Below are positions 24,621 through 36,371 of a stretch of DNA of 64,000 nucleotides, piece after piece (position 1 is the first letter of the stretch; the number at the start of each line of letters is the position of its first letter). The translations under genes and the position numbers were made by a program. A model generated the notes under the pieces. The model saw only the letters and a list, made by a program, of their open reading frames with translations, had not been told where the DNA came from and made no database searches. Location of the stretch: positions 15,950,364 through 16,014,363 of the forward strand of contig JAQFVV010000012.1 of the NCBI GenBank assembly GCA_028023455.1, in the 5' to 3' direction. The stretch comes from Epiperipatus broadwayi. Taxonomy: Eukaryota > Onychophora > Udeonychophora > Euonychophora > Peripatidae.

Positions 24621-26213
24621 TATGTGCTTATTAATTATAAAAAGCATTGCATTTTATAACTATGGTTCATCTTTCATATTTTAAAATAAAGCAAATAAAA
24701 TATATATTGATCTTCATACATTTCTCAACATAGAAATTGCTTTACACAGAAGAGACATTGGTGACATCGAAATCAGCAGATGAGACTTCATAAATAAGGT
24801 ATACAAATGATAATGTAAGATATGAAGATCAACATGACAAACAATTCCATTTGAACTTCAAAGAATATAAGGATAAACAAGATGTAAGGCAATCATCTAG
24901 TGAGTTGTGCTTCTTGTTTATAGAAACAATATATTGGAATGTTCACTTTTAATAGAAGAAAGCTGAAAACCTTGATAAAATATTTTAAGATTTAAATAGC
25001 ATTTTTATTGATAATTGTAATTTTATGTAAAACTGTTTAATCTATATATCAAATTGTAGCTTATATGCATCAGCATATAAAATAATTTGAATATTTTTGG
25101 CAGTTAGATAGTTTCAAAAAGGTACTATTATTCTGTTATAAGGACTATTGATAGATGTTAACTTGGATAAATATGCACATTTATCACTACGGAATGAAAA
25201 AACATAAGGTAATGTAACATTATTTAATGGGAAAGGGGAATTGTGAGAAACATCTATCATAATTCAAATGAGTTAAAAATTGATTGGAAATTATTGATGA
25301 TTTTTAACATAATAACATTGACTGCAACGCATCACTGATCCTGATAATATAGATATGGTACTAATGCTTCAGCTATAAAGCACAAGTGGTGCACTACTTT
25401 ATACCAATTATCCTTATGTTATTTTGCATTATTTGATTATCTTTGGTTCATATTATTAATAGAATTAAAGTTCATATAGGTATGGCTAAAATTGACACTC
25501 CATGATGTAAATAGTAATCCTGCTATCATTTTCTTGAAGTATAATGCATGGTTTAAACAACAGTGACAATTTTATATATATATGCTCTTGATCAGTTTTG
25601 GATCCCTCATATTCCTAAGAGACCTTATTGAATAATGCCGTCAACTGAATCATGATGAAGATTTTTAAAAATGAAGATCAGAATTATTCAGGCTGTGGAA
25701 TTAACTTTGAAAGTTGAATACTTAAGAAGAAAGATTGGAATGAGAACTAAATTTTCATTTGAAGCACAAATGACCAGATTGAATTGTTTTATTTTTCTTG
25801 TTCAAGAAATCATCTTAATTCATTAGAATAGTGCTTAAAAGATTGTGTGAAAAAGAAAATGACCAGAATTGAAATGAATATAGCATTGGCATTTTGAAAA
25901 TCCAGCTAAATAAGTTATGCTGGAGAAATACAATTCATATATTGCCAAGAATTACATTATCTTAATGGCACTTAATAATCTTTGTCCATCTAACTAATAT
26001 ATTGTCTTGAAAATAAATTATATTATCCACATGCTGCTTATGTATCTTTCTTATTTGTATCATTATTTCTGAGGGGTAATTTCTATGTTGAACAATGTCA
26101 CTTGTTTATTCAGTTTTACATTTCATTTCAAACATCTTACTGCTTTTTTAGAATAGATGCATTTTATAAATAAATATGGGAGAAAATATTTTAAAATGTA
26201 AATTTTTTTTCAG

Positions 26214-26353
26214 ATGCTGATGAAAAAAATGATATGAAGTCACTGGAACGTAAATTGGATCAGAATTTGTTTTTAGTCATAAAAAATTTAAATGAAAAAA
26301 AATACTGGTTTCTTCCTCATACAATTTGGCAACAAGGAGAATCTCTTAGACAA
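26214..26353 (+). CDS. MRPL46: MRPL46 internal exon (start of Nudix-like domain)
   Basis: Second visible exon of the mitoribosomal protein mL46. The acceptor is a T-run plus CAG at 26211-26213; the donor is GTATAA at 26354. Read in phase 1 from the previous exon it gives 46 full codons with no stop, starting DADEKNDMKSLERKLD and continuing through W-F-L-P to W-Q-Q-G-E-S-L-R-Q. The ADEKND, RKLD and W-x-P-x-G-E-x-L-R landmarks are conserved in animal MRPL46. The protein has a Nudix-like fold used structurally in the ribosome; that function comes from the family, not from this sequence. Intron length before it is 7,389 bp and after it 23,867 bp. Confidence 0.93.
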
Positions 26354-28208
26354 GTATAAACAATTTTATTTTTATGTTATTTTTTAGACTTGAAAATCAG
26401 TGTTTCTAAAACATATATCTTAGTATATTTTTCACCCTTACTAGTAAAAATATAAAATTATTTCTTGGGGCAAATGTGAATTTACCTTTGATATATTAAA
26501 TATTTGATATATATCAGATTCAAGTCTACATTTATTGCCTTTTGAGATACTTTGTCTAGATTATATTTTTTTGTGAAGATATATGGCAACTTTAAAACAA
26601 AATGTTAAATTTATGAGATCATTTAGATATCCGGAGGTATATAGATGGTTCCAATAAGTATAAACTGTAAACTTAATTTTGAATTTTACCTGCAGTTACT
26701 TGATCCACATTGAAGTCCAGTAAAGATGCAGTCATTTCATTAATTGATGGATTTTTTTTTTTGTCTCCTATTATATGAAATTGGTTATATCAAAAGTTGA
26801 CTGTCATTCTATTTAATTTTTTGAAAGTTTTAAGTGTTTTCTTTGTGTATAGATATCATTTAGAATAAGCAAATATAGCTATAGTTTTGCTTATTGGAAT
26901 TGTATTTAGCCTTTTTTATAAGTTCACTATCAGTAAATAGCCTTTTTTTTTTTTGAATGCAAATATTATCAAAATGATTAAGTTTGTTTGAGATTTTTTT
27001 CCAATCATTTTTCATAAAGACTTAAAAACTCACTCAATTCATTGCTGCAAGATAGTTCATTACCAAATTAAAAAAAAGATCAGTACAAAGTCATGAATCA
27101 AAATCCATTTTTATTTATAATTTTTTATTTAAACTTAAAGTAGTGAAAGAAAACAAAAATAAAATTAGAGCAATCTTGGCAATGGGTAAAACCTAGATTA
27201 AAGGTCAAAAAAAAAAAAAAAAGTACTATAGGTTGAAATCAAAAAAATAAGAATTTAAGATAGGTAAGTTTTAAGATATAAATCTTTTAAAGTGGAGAAA
27301 AATTATTTAGAATTATATTGAAATTACCCATCATATTAAATGGTTAAAACATATTAAGTTTGTGAATTTAATTGCATTAGTCAGTGAAATTTATGTTCTC
27401 ATTAATAGAATATATGGTAATGGTTCAGACACCTTTTTGTTATAAAGCTAGTCTGATATTAAAGCTTTTCACTCTCACACTAACATAGGTATATTAAAAA
27501 GAAAGAAGTAATATAAACAAAATTGGCTAATATACAAATTTAGGCTGCATTACAAGTTGGAGAAAAGTTCATATATCATGTATTTCTTATATTAAAAGAA
27601 CTTATCCATGCTTGACATATAATTCTATTAAATTGTGTTGTATGGATAATATAACTACACAAGGTCAACATTGACAAAATAACTGAATCAGAGTTGATTA
27701 AGAGTGATTGGTGTAAAAAGTTGCAGTATGTTTGGATAAATTTAATATTGTCATTTTAGATATTTCAAGAGTCATTAAAAGATTTAGCTAATAAGAGTAG
27801 TTCAATACCAGCCCTATCAAAGTATGTCATATCCAGCACCAGACGAATATAAGAAAGAAGTGGAAAAACAACTTAAGTAAATGTTAGATTGATATTATAT
27901 TTAAATGCTCTCCATGGAGTGGTATTATATTTAAATGTTTTCAATATTGTGGTCCCTTTGTAGTCATGAAAAAAAAAAAGTGTCAAGAATGGCTGTGCTT
28001 AGATGCATGACATCCCACTTCCTATTCACGAATTGTTAATGAGATTCAAAAGAAAAATTATTTTCTTTACCTTTGATTTAAATTTGAGTTATTAGCAGAT
28101 TAGACTTCACCCTGACTGCTAATTTACTGCATTCAGATATGATCATTCATATCAATTTAACTGGATACCATTTGGTCTAAAATAGTGGTGCTGGATTTTT
28201 AAGATGTC

Positions 28209-28454
28209 TTGATCAAATGCTATCTCCTGAGATTAAGCAGCTTGTTAACTATATATATGGATGATGTGTTGATAGCTTCATTTATTTTAGATGAACATTT
28301 CCAGCATGTAGAAAATTTTTTTGCTGAATGTCAAGAAAAGGAAATTAAAATAAATGTTGGAAAAAGTATGGTAACCATTGATGAAGTTGTTTTCATAGGT
28401 CATATTATTGGAAGTAAAAGTATTAAACATCATGATAAGATTAATGCTATTTAA
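28209..28454 (+). pseudogene. Ty3/gypsy RT fragment with intact YMDD
   Basis: The longest open piece of the degenerate pol: 81 codons ending in a TAA. Residues 16-24 are IYMDDVLIA, the catalytic aspartate pair of the retrotransposon RT. These are followed by DEHFQHVENFF and INVGKSMVTIDEVVFIGHII, the usual spacing to the 'FLGH' strand. The C-terminal frame resumes at 28485 after the stop. Confidence 0.85.
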
Positions 28455-29199
28455 GAATTCTCCATATCTAGAACAAAGAAACAAATGTGGTCATTTCTAG
28501 GACTATGTAATTTTTATAATAAATTTCACAAGAAATTTGCAGATAATATTGAATTGCTAATATGGTTGTTACAAAATGATGTATCTTGGAAATGGACTTT
28601 GCAGATTTGGATTGGTAATTACACTATCCCAAATCCAGGAGGATGGCTAACTTGGACTACTCCATTTTATTTGTTAAAAAATCCAAAGATGATTACACTC
28701 ACAAAAATGGAAATCTTAGCCATAATATGGGCCTATTAGAAATTTAGACAGTTTCAACACTGATCAGAGGTCATTGTGATAACTGATCACAATAACCTTG
28801 TTCCTGAACCACAATTGTCAAACTAGTAGTTGGTTGAATTCAACTAAATTGTTCAGTATTGTAAAGGATCTGAGAATATTGTGGATGCCATCCTTAGTTA
28901 CAATCCAGTCAGCCAAGTCCACAACACTTAAAGGCTGAAAATATTTTTATTAAAAATATCAAATTAGTCATTGATGAATTTATAGATGATGATTTGGATC
29001 ATCTTCCATTTAAATAATGCCAGGATATGCAGTTAAAGCAAATCATTGAATCTCTAGAGTAACAGGTTAATTTACTAAGTGTTGAAAGTGATGCTATAAT
29101 AAATAGATCATTACATAAGTTAGAAGACTCAAGTATTAAAATATCATGTGAAAAATGGAAGGAAGGAGTGAAGAATAGCAATTCCATTAATTATTAGGA

Positions 29200-29640
29200 A
29201 TCCATGTATAAAGTATGAGCACTATGGCATTCATAAAAGAGAACATTAATCAAGCAGTGGTTCTATTATCCACAAATGTATGGAACCAACATCTCGGTGT
29301 TGAAGAATTGTGAAATTTCTCAGCGAGCCAAATCCATTAATAAAAGCTGAGTCCAATATATCCTTATTTCTACAAAATGAAAAGAAATTGTAGCAGTTGA
29401 TTTTAATAGTCCATTGCTCTAATTCAGAAGAAAGAAATATCTAGTTGAGGTGTATGATTTATTTTCAAAATTTGTAGCTACATATCCTTTGCTTCAAACT
29501 ACCACCCAACTTATCATCAAGGTAATTGAAAACCAGCATTATCCAGTATTAAGTAAATCTTATGTCATCATTTCTGACCATGGTACGCACCCCCTTTGTG
29601 TCAGCAGAATGGTATATGTGGGTTAAAAAACTGAGTATTA
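29200..29640 (+). pseudogene. Ty3/gypsy integrase fragment
   Basis: One frame is mostly open from a KQWFYYPQMYGTNI block through QRAKS (end of the HHCC zinc-binding region, residues partly lost) to VAVDFNSPLL, YLVEVYDLFSKFVATYPL and VIISDHGT. The first and second Asp of the D,D35E catalytic triad are visible. The region of the third residue reads NPHSNLCKH and lacks the expected Glu. Two in-frame stops show it is dead. Confidence 0.82.
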
Positions 29641-31299
29641 ATCATGTGTTGACTTTTATTAGAAATCCTCATTCAAATCTATGTAAACATGTCATACAGA
29701 AACTGGGATATCTATTTTGAACTTATTTGACTACTAATCATGGATGCCGAGTAAAGCAGGTGCAACAGATCAATTGCTGAGAAATGTGTCAACTGGCTTT
29801 GTACTTGTGTGTTTGCATGTAGGCTATCACAGTCCACAGCTGTTTAAAACAACACTACCAATAATTAGAGATGAATATATTAATAGAAAGTCTGATTCAG
29901 ATGGGTCATATTAGAAGTATTAAGAGGGGAAATCTCTGCTTATCAATTTAAAGTAGATGATCAAGTTATCGTGAAAACATTTCATGTAGTTTATTTTTTT
30001 TTTAGACTTATATAAAGGTCCTCTTACAATTATTGGATGCCAAGGTGATAATGCCTTCTGGGTAGATACAGGACAGAAGATAAAATAAACTTACAATGCG
30101 GGATTACTAAAATCATTTCATAAAGAAATATAGATTACCTCATCAAGTGAAGTAGTCATTTTTCGTTAGATATATGCATACTTCAGAATGAGAAATAGAA
30201 ATTTATTTTTTTGTTGTTATTATTATATTTTGAGAGGGAAAGGCTTTCAGAGTGTTTAGTTGTGCCTTCTTTGCTAATGATGGGATAAAGATTCTGATAT
30301 TGACTTGAGAGTTTTATGTTTTCATGTTGAAGGGTTTGAAGCTATATTTTTAGTAAAATCAGAATTCTGGTGTTATGCTAAGATAAATCTTTATTAATAT
30401 AATATTTATAGCAAATATTGAATTTAATCATAATATTCTCTAAATAAGTTTAGCATTTTAATTTCCCTTTAAAAATATATATTTAAATTTTTTTTTGTTA
30501 ATATATTTTTTTTCTAGAAATGCTAAAACAAATAGAATACAGAATTAATTTCTCATTCAATTATTAATACTTAATATTTATTAAAACTTGTGTATATTTG
30601 TTATTGATTGATTTATATTTTGACAATAGTTAAATAATAATTATATGATTGTTTTATATTAGATGTAAGCCTATTGGAGCTCATAAATTAAATTCAATGT
30701 AATTGACATGTATATAAAAAATATATATTAAAATCATTAAGTAAATAAATTTATAATTAAAATCATTAAGGTAAAAAATTTCTTAGAGAATTAAAGTAGA
30801 AAATTCCTGAAAGATAAAAAACAAACTACTGTAATTATAGTCATAATTAAATAATTGCTAATTAGATAAGATTAAAATCAAAATCTGTGAAACACAGAAT
30901 GAAGTCAAAATTAATTAAAATTAAAATAGTGACTTCAGAGAACAATAGTGCCAGATAATATAAATTCCTTCAAAAATCTAAAGCAATAACTTCTTTGTAA
31001 TGTCAATAGCTGAGACAACTAGACAGAGGGGCAAAGAAAGAAGGTTATGGAAGACTTTCAGCAAAAGTGACTAAGATCCCAAAGGGAGTTTAGGGTTCAT
31101 TGGTTGCACTAACCTTATTATTTTTTGATATGCCTTAGGGTTCAGATTTGATGATTAATCACATAAGTAATGATTTGTATATGTATGCTTTATTTCTAAG
31201 ACAATTTTATATTATTATTACTAACCAGAGTTATAATTGTATATAATATTAACAATTTAATTCACAAAATAAATCATTAAATCACTTTTAGGTCAACAT

Positions 31300-31770
31300 G
31301 GGTGTGACAACAATCTCGGCCTAAGGGTGGCCTTTGAGCGTTCCACCTTCAGATTTTCAATTGGATGGATAATTGAAGAGTTGGAGTGTGGAGTACATTG
31401 AAGCCTGTCCATTAAAGTAGGAGGATTTGCTATCTTAATATATATCTGAGCACTTGTAGCATATATGTGTAGAGATGGTAATCTGGACCAACTGATGATT
31501 GCTGGTTTAGCATGAAATACGTGTATTGGTGATTATTTATCTTTTCAACGTATGTGTGTTCAGGTGTATCAGTGTTATGAGATAGTGTGGAGAGTGGTGG
31601 GTCATGTGAAAGTCTGTGCTCATACCCTGTCTATTACATATATAGACATAGGTATATATAAGCCTGTGTATTTCATCTATTAAATCACTTTTTGTGGGAT
31701 TGATTAATTAATGAATTAATTATTGTATGTCTTGTTGAAGTACACTCTTGGCCACTGACATATCATTAAG
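31300..31770 (+). mobile_element. Possible solo or linking LTR
   Basis: A block unlike its A+T-rich flanks. It starts near TGTGACAACAATCTCGGCC (31309) and could end at CCACTGACA (about 31760). It has a TATATATAAGCC-type TATA element near 31650 and an ATTAAA signal about 20 bp later. It sits between gypsy pol (ends 30.1 kb) and a gag-like fragment (32.4 kb), where an LTR shared by tandem copies would be. No second copy or target duplication was found, so this is inference. Confidence 0.3.
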
Positions 31771-32379
31771 ATATCCAAAATAATTAAAATATGTCAAAAA
31801 TAGTAATCGGAATATGTAAAATTATTGGTAAATTAGAAATTATTTAAGTGACACTGTTTTGAATCTAAATTGAGTAAATAACTATAATGTCACAAGTTAA
31901 TATCGGAGAATTTGACATGTATAGAGCACAAGCCATATAGAAAAATACATATTAATGAACAATAATAAATAAGATGAAATAAAAATTATCACTCTAGTGA
32001 TCTTTGCAGGCTAGAATATATTAGAAACAGCAAATCATCTATGTAATCCTAAAAAATCTGAAGAATTAAAATATTCAGAATTAAATGATACATTACATAA
32101 TTATTTTGTCTACAAATCCATTAAACACGTAGTATGTCTTTATTTTCAGAATCACCATCAAAACAAAAATGAAAAAAATCCATGAATTTGATTTAACAAA
32201 AGGTTGTGTCTGGCAGTTATCTGTTGTAATAGTTTTTATGGGGCATATTTGATGGGATGGTCTGAGAGCAGAGTTATTGACAATCGCGGACTTTTTACAC
32301 AAAACAGTAATCAAAATTGGTCTCACCCACAAAGCAGGACTAGAGCAATTAAAAGTTTCAAATTTGCTCAATAGCTGAA

Positions 32380-32560
32380 CCATGTCAAATAAATGTTGTC
32401 AAAACAAATCAAGTGGATGAAAATAAAGAAATCAAATGTTACCATTATGGAAATTCAGGACATGTAGTTAGAATCCGTAAATGGAAAGACAAAATTATAG
32501 GAATGATGGTCAGGAAATACAGCTGGATACTCAATCTGATCATTAGTTAGGATATTGGAG
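32380..32560 (+). pseudogene. Retrotransposon gag zinc-knuckle fragment
   Basis: A plus-strand frame reading ENKEIKCYHYGNSGHVVRI shortly after 32415. This is a CCHC knuckle pattern (C-x2-C-x4-H-x4-C) in which the second Cys is Tyr and the last Cys is lost. An upstream stretch in the same frame (from about 32356) gives IAEPCQINVVKTNQVD. It is most likely the nucleocapsid end of a Ty3/gypsy-like gag. No protease domain follows. Confidence 0.55.
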
Positions 32561-33579
32561 TGCAGGTATGAAAAAGCTGTATTGTAGAAAAAAATTATAT
32601 ATTAAGATGTTTAAAAAATCTTGTTATTCCTAATACTAGTTAATTCCAGGGTTTTGAATCTTCATATATTCTTATAAAGAATTGTATATATCTAAAAAAG
32701 GATAATAAAACTATAGGACCATTTCATTTGGTGTCCAACATGTTAGGCAATTTTAAGGAAAAGTAGTTTCCATTCACATGATCTCTTGTTTTTTTAAGAA
32801 TCATTTCAATATAATAGCAGTTAAAAGGTGATATTTAGGTTAAGATTGTTATATATAACACACATATTTGTATATATATATATCAAATTTTTCTCATATG
32901 AATGGATTTATAATATAATCAATTCTGTTTAATGAATGTGCATAAATTTAATCCTAAAGTAAACATTTTATTTTGAATTTTTATAGAACATTAGCAAGCA
33001 TTATTGAACTTAAATATTTTATTTCTGTTCACTTGTATCTGCCTTTCAGCAAAGAAGCTTTTAAGCATTGTTCAAAGAATCTTCTCTTAGTATGCTTTTA
33101 ATTGTTATTTTGAATTAGTTATGCAAATTGGGACTACTTTTATTTAACAAATCAAATTGTTGAGGAAAAAAATTATAATCATGTATAATTTTTTTTTATT
33201 AAAATTTATTCTTTAATTTTAAAAATAAAAATCATTTCATTATTAAATACATTTATTGAAATTGGAAAATCGGTTTGTTTGTTAACTTTTGATGTTTTTC
33301 AAGTTAGAATGAAATTTTAAAACCATGGTTTAATGTATTTAAATTCAATAGAATTGTTTGAAAATTGATTTATAACTAAGTTATACCAACCTAATCCATT
33401 TGAAACACTTATCTTTTCAATATCCAAGTAGTTTGATAGATATTGAACAGAGGGTGGGAAAGTATTGCAATTAACAATTATTCTTAGATCTTTGGTTTTG
33501 TTTTAAATAATGAAGGACAGTATAAATATTTTTTTCTTTCAATTTAATAACATTTTAAAAACTATTTTAAACTCTTAAT

Positions 33580-33895
33580 GTATATATCATATTCAGTATG
33601 TATACATAACTATATATGTTTAATAAATCAGTAACTAAGTTTTGTATTTAAAATTTTTTGATAGTTATTATTTTTATTTTAAAATAATTGTTTTTTTTTT
33701 TAAAAAAAAGCTAAATTAGAAAACTCACATTATGTAAAACAATTGCGAAAAGTTAAAAAAGAAAACTCTTCGTTGTTTAAATAATGCTAGTTTTCTAATT
33801 TAATTTTAAAAAAACAAACAATTATTTTAAAATAAAAACTATCAAATAATTTAAAAAAAAAAAATTAGTTATTGATTTATTATACATATATAATT
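33580..33895. repeat. A+T-rich palindrome, about 315 bp
   Basis: The left arm (33580-33745) and right arm (33770-33895) are reverse complements: AATAAATCAGTAACTAA / TTAGTTATTGATTTATT, TTTATTTTAAAATAATTGTT and its complement, TAGAAAACTCACATTATGTA and its complement near 33800. The loop is about 10-15 bp. It immediately adjoins a second, unrelated palindrome at 33903. Confidence 0.8.
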
Positions 33896-33902
33896 ATCCA
33901 AA

Positions 33903-34053
33903 TATTAAGTCACTCCACATGGTTAAAAAAATCCAGCACCACCCTCTGTGAAATAATATTTTTAGGCTGGCTATTTTGAAATACACACCAATTTATTTAG
34001 ATATTTCACAGAAGGCGGTGCTGGATTTTTGAACTATGTGGGGTGATTTAATG
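33903..34053. repeat. Short hairpin element flanked by TTAA
   Basis: Inverted arms of about 50 bp: left GTCACTCCACATGG ... AATCCAGCACC ... CTGTGAAAT, right ATTTCACAG ... GGTGCTGGATT ... CTATGTGGGGTGAT. TTAA occurs immediately outside both arms (about 33905 and 34048). The TTAA could be a target duplication as for piggyBac-type elements, but the ends do not begin CCC, so assignment is open. Confidence 0.65.
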
Positions 34054-34258
34054 GTTGTTTTCTATTCCTTGGTGTCAGCCGCGTTATGGCGTTGATGCTA
34101 ATCAAAAACACATACATATTATGATTCCAGGCCGGGCCTGTGAATTTTATCTATAAATATCGACTTTTTTAGTTTTGTAATAGGAAATTAGAGGAACTAA
34201 TTGCAAATAATATTACTATTTAAGAAACAAATTTTTTTAGAAATTCGCATTAAATTTT

Positions 34259-34820
34259 AGTAATTTGCCCTTTTTTTTTGACAGTAATTAATCAGAAAGT
34301 GGGTTCTTTTTGTTAGTGTGTATATATAAAAAGGTACCGTTCTTTAAATACTACATTTAAAAATGATATCCGATTATTTTGCAATTTTTTATTTGGACAG
34401 TAATGAATCAGAAAGTGGTTTTTTCATTAGTGTGATATATAAAAAGGTACTGTTATTTAAATACTAAATTTAAAAATGATACTCGCCGACTAATTTGCGT
34501 TTTTTTTTGGATAGTAATTAATCAGAAAGTGGGTTCTTTTTGTAAATATTGTGTATATATATATATAAAGTACCATAATTCAAAGACTACAATTAAAAAT
34601 CAAACATGACTAATTTGCTTTTTTTTTTTGGACAGTAATTAATCAGAAAGTGAGTTGTTTTTGTTAATGTGTGTACATATAAAAATTAATCTTATTTAAA
34701 TAGTAAATGTAAAAATAATACCTGACTAATTTTCTTTCTTTTTTTTTTGGACTGTAATTAATAATCAGACACTGGGTTGTTTTTGTTTGTGTGTACGTAT
34801 ATATCAAAAGTAACTTATCA
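34259..34820. repeat. Tandem array, about 117-bp unit, nearly 5 copies
   Basis: Successive units begin near 34259, 34376, 34496, 34612 and 34730. Each has TTTGC plus a T-run, GGACAGTAATTAATCAGAAA, GTGGGTT, TTTTTGT, GTGTGTATATATA, AAAGGTAC, TTTAAATACTA and AAAAATGATA ... GACTAA. Copies differ by point changes and by the length of the T and TA runs. This is a minisatellite-like array with no ORF. Confidence 0.88.
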
Positions 34821-35389
34821 TGGACGAATTCTCATGAAAACATTATTTTTTGTGTGCTTTTCAAAATAACACTCGGCCGCACCCTTAAAAGCAAATTTTG
34901 AGGGTTACCTATTCATAATGGAACCGTCACGACATCGTTAATAAAGTTACAACATAACAGTACGTTAGGGCAGTTGAAAAAAAAACCTTTGTAATGAAAT
35001 TTTAAATAATTATGACAGGCTAAAATCCACACACTCTCCCACCAAAGTCTAGAGAAAATAGACATTCTAGCATTACGATAAAGTTAATAACACAACCAAC
35101 TACAGCAGCCAGTAAGGCATTTGTCTATGCTTTTAGTCATAGAACAAAAGCCAGACCGGCTCAGCTGGCAGGCTCTTTCTGTGTTTTATTGTAGAAAGAA
35201 GCCTCTTAGGTTGGGTGTAGGCCACTGAAATGGTATATTTCTAGGAATTGACCTAGAAATAGCGCCATCACATGGCTGGCACGAGCGAATAGAAAACAGC
35301 CGATTTAATATTTGGATTTTTATTCAGTTTAGCATTAGCACTGGAATTATTTTCATATACAATTATGTACACATACTAAATATAATATA

Positions 35390-35505
35390 ATCAAAATTAT
35401 CTCAAATTCAAACTCTAAAACACAACCAGTGGTTTCACTACTACAAGCAGACTTCTCAAGCGTAAAACTAATTTGGTTGAGTTGTGAATTTGGGATAATT
35501 TTGAT
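35390..35505. repeat. Small hairpin repeat
   Basis: The left arm ATCAAAATTATCTCAAATTC ... ACACAACCA (35390-35428) pairs with the right arm TGGTTGAGTTGTGAATTTGG ... ATAATTTTGAT (35474-35505). The loop is about 45 bp and includes GTGGTTTCACTACTAC. Probably a small non-autonomous element. Confidence 0.65.
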
Positions 35506-35821
35506 TATTTTCTTGAGTAGTTTAGCTTTATGCTTTTAATGTTTAAATATAATTTATACATTAAGAGTATATCTGACTTATATACACTATATGTGTGATA
35601 TTGATTTAAAGTAAAATTATATGTATTAAATGAAGTTCCTTTATAATTTATATACATCTATTATTATCTACACATAGTAAATATGGTATATACGTAAGGA
35701 ATATACATTTTAATTTATAGTAGAAATATCTAGTGATATATATAAGTGTCCAGTCAATTTAAAGTACAATATAGTTTTACATTTTCATTTACTGTTTCCA
35801 ATACTAAAAATGTAAAAGTAA

Positions 35822-36085
35822 TATTTTTTTATATTAAATGCTGTTATTGACTGTGCACTAAAAAAAAAAAAGAAATTGTTTCTCCAACCACAATAGAAGT
35901 TAATAAAAACATTGGGGATGGGGATTAATTAAGTCAATCCTTATTTTTTTATAACAAGAGATTGACTTCATTAATTTCTGGACCCCATGCTTTTATTTCA
36001 AGTTAAATCTAAATCTCCAATTGTAGTTGGGGAAACAATTATTTTTTTTTTTAGTGCACAGTCAATAAGAGCATTTAATATATAT
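35822..36085. repeat. Palindrome of about 260 bp with AGTGCACAGTCAA ends
   Basis: Left TTGACTGTGCACTAAAAAA ... AATTGTTTCTCCAACCACAA and right TTGTAGTTGGGGAAACAATT ... TTTTTTAGTGCACAGTCAA are inverted. Inner parts also pair (GGGGATTAATTAAGTCAATC against GATTGACTTCATTAATTTC). The loop is near 35940-35960. Confidence 0.75.
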
Positions 36086-36371
36086 ATAAAAATATATTAT
36101 TTTTTGATTAAATTTTATTCATATTAACTGATTTAGTTGTTTTTAATGTTCTAATTGTTATCAAACTATAAATTCTTCACAAATATAAATTAATTTTTTA
36201 TTCGTATTAATGTTTTGCATTATTATTATAAAATTATTCAATTAAAGTTATCAGTAAGAAAGGCTAAACAGTATGGGATCAAAAGAAATTCAGAGAATTA
36301 AATAATTAATATGTATTATTTTAAAGATAATTTAGTTTATTTCTCCAATAATCGTGGTTAAAGAAGCTGTT

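Larger units (their letters stand above)
18825..26213 (+). other. MRPL46: MRPL46 intron (7.4 kb)
   Basis: Intron between the first and second visible MRPL46 exons, with GTAAGT at the 5' end and a T-run plus CAG at the 3' end. Its interior is A+T-rich with long T and A runs and a C12-(CA)n tract at 19731-19752. The stretch 18825-21200 contains no recognisable gene. Palindromic repeats, a divergent tandem duplication and a LINE 3' fragment fill 21.2-24.6 kb and are listed separately. I see nothing identifiable in 24620-26213. Confidence 0.85.
27770..30140 (+). pseudogene. Degenerate Ty3/gypsy pol (RT, RNase H, integrase)
   Basis: Pol relic of an LTR retrotransposon, many stops and frame changes. 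In order: RT N-terminus YPAPDEYKKEVEKQL (about 27830), FTFDLNLSY (motif A region, about 28070), FGLK near 28170, YMDDVLIAS (motif C, 28253-28280), HVENFF ... EVVFIGHIIGS (about 28310-28415), connection motif FLGLCNFYNKFHKKFADNI (28491-28550), RNase H LTKMEILAIIWAY and VITDHNNL (28700-28800), integrase zinc region WFYYPQMY (about 29260) and catalytic core VAVDFNSPLL with VYDLFSKFVATYPLL and VIISDHGTHPL (29393-29595). A C-terminal DDQVIVKTF (29957) and a KGPLTIIG-like block follow. This order (RT-RH-IN) is that of Ty3/gypsy elements. Confidence 0.88.

Noticed and set aside
28190-28206. GGTGCTGGATTTTT shared between the gypsy pol and the hairpin at 34015-34030
   Set aside because: In the pol it is explained by the normal FGLKNxGAxF-type codons. 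The match does not extend beyond about 14 bases, so it is taken as coincidence.
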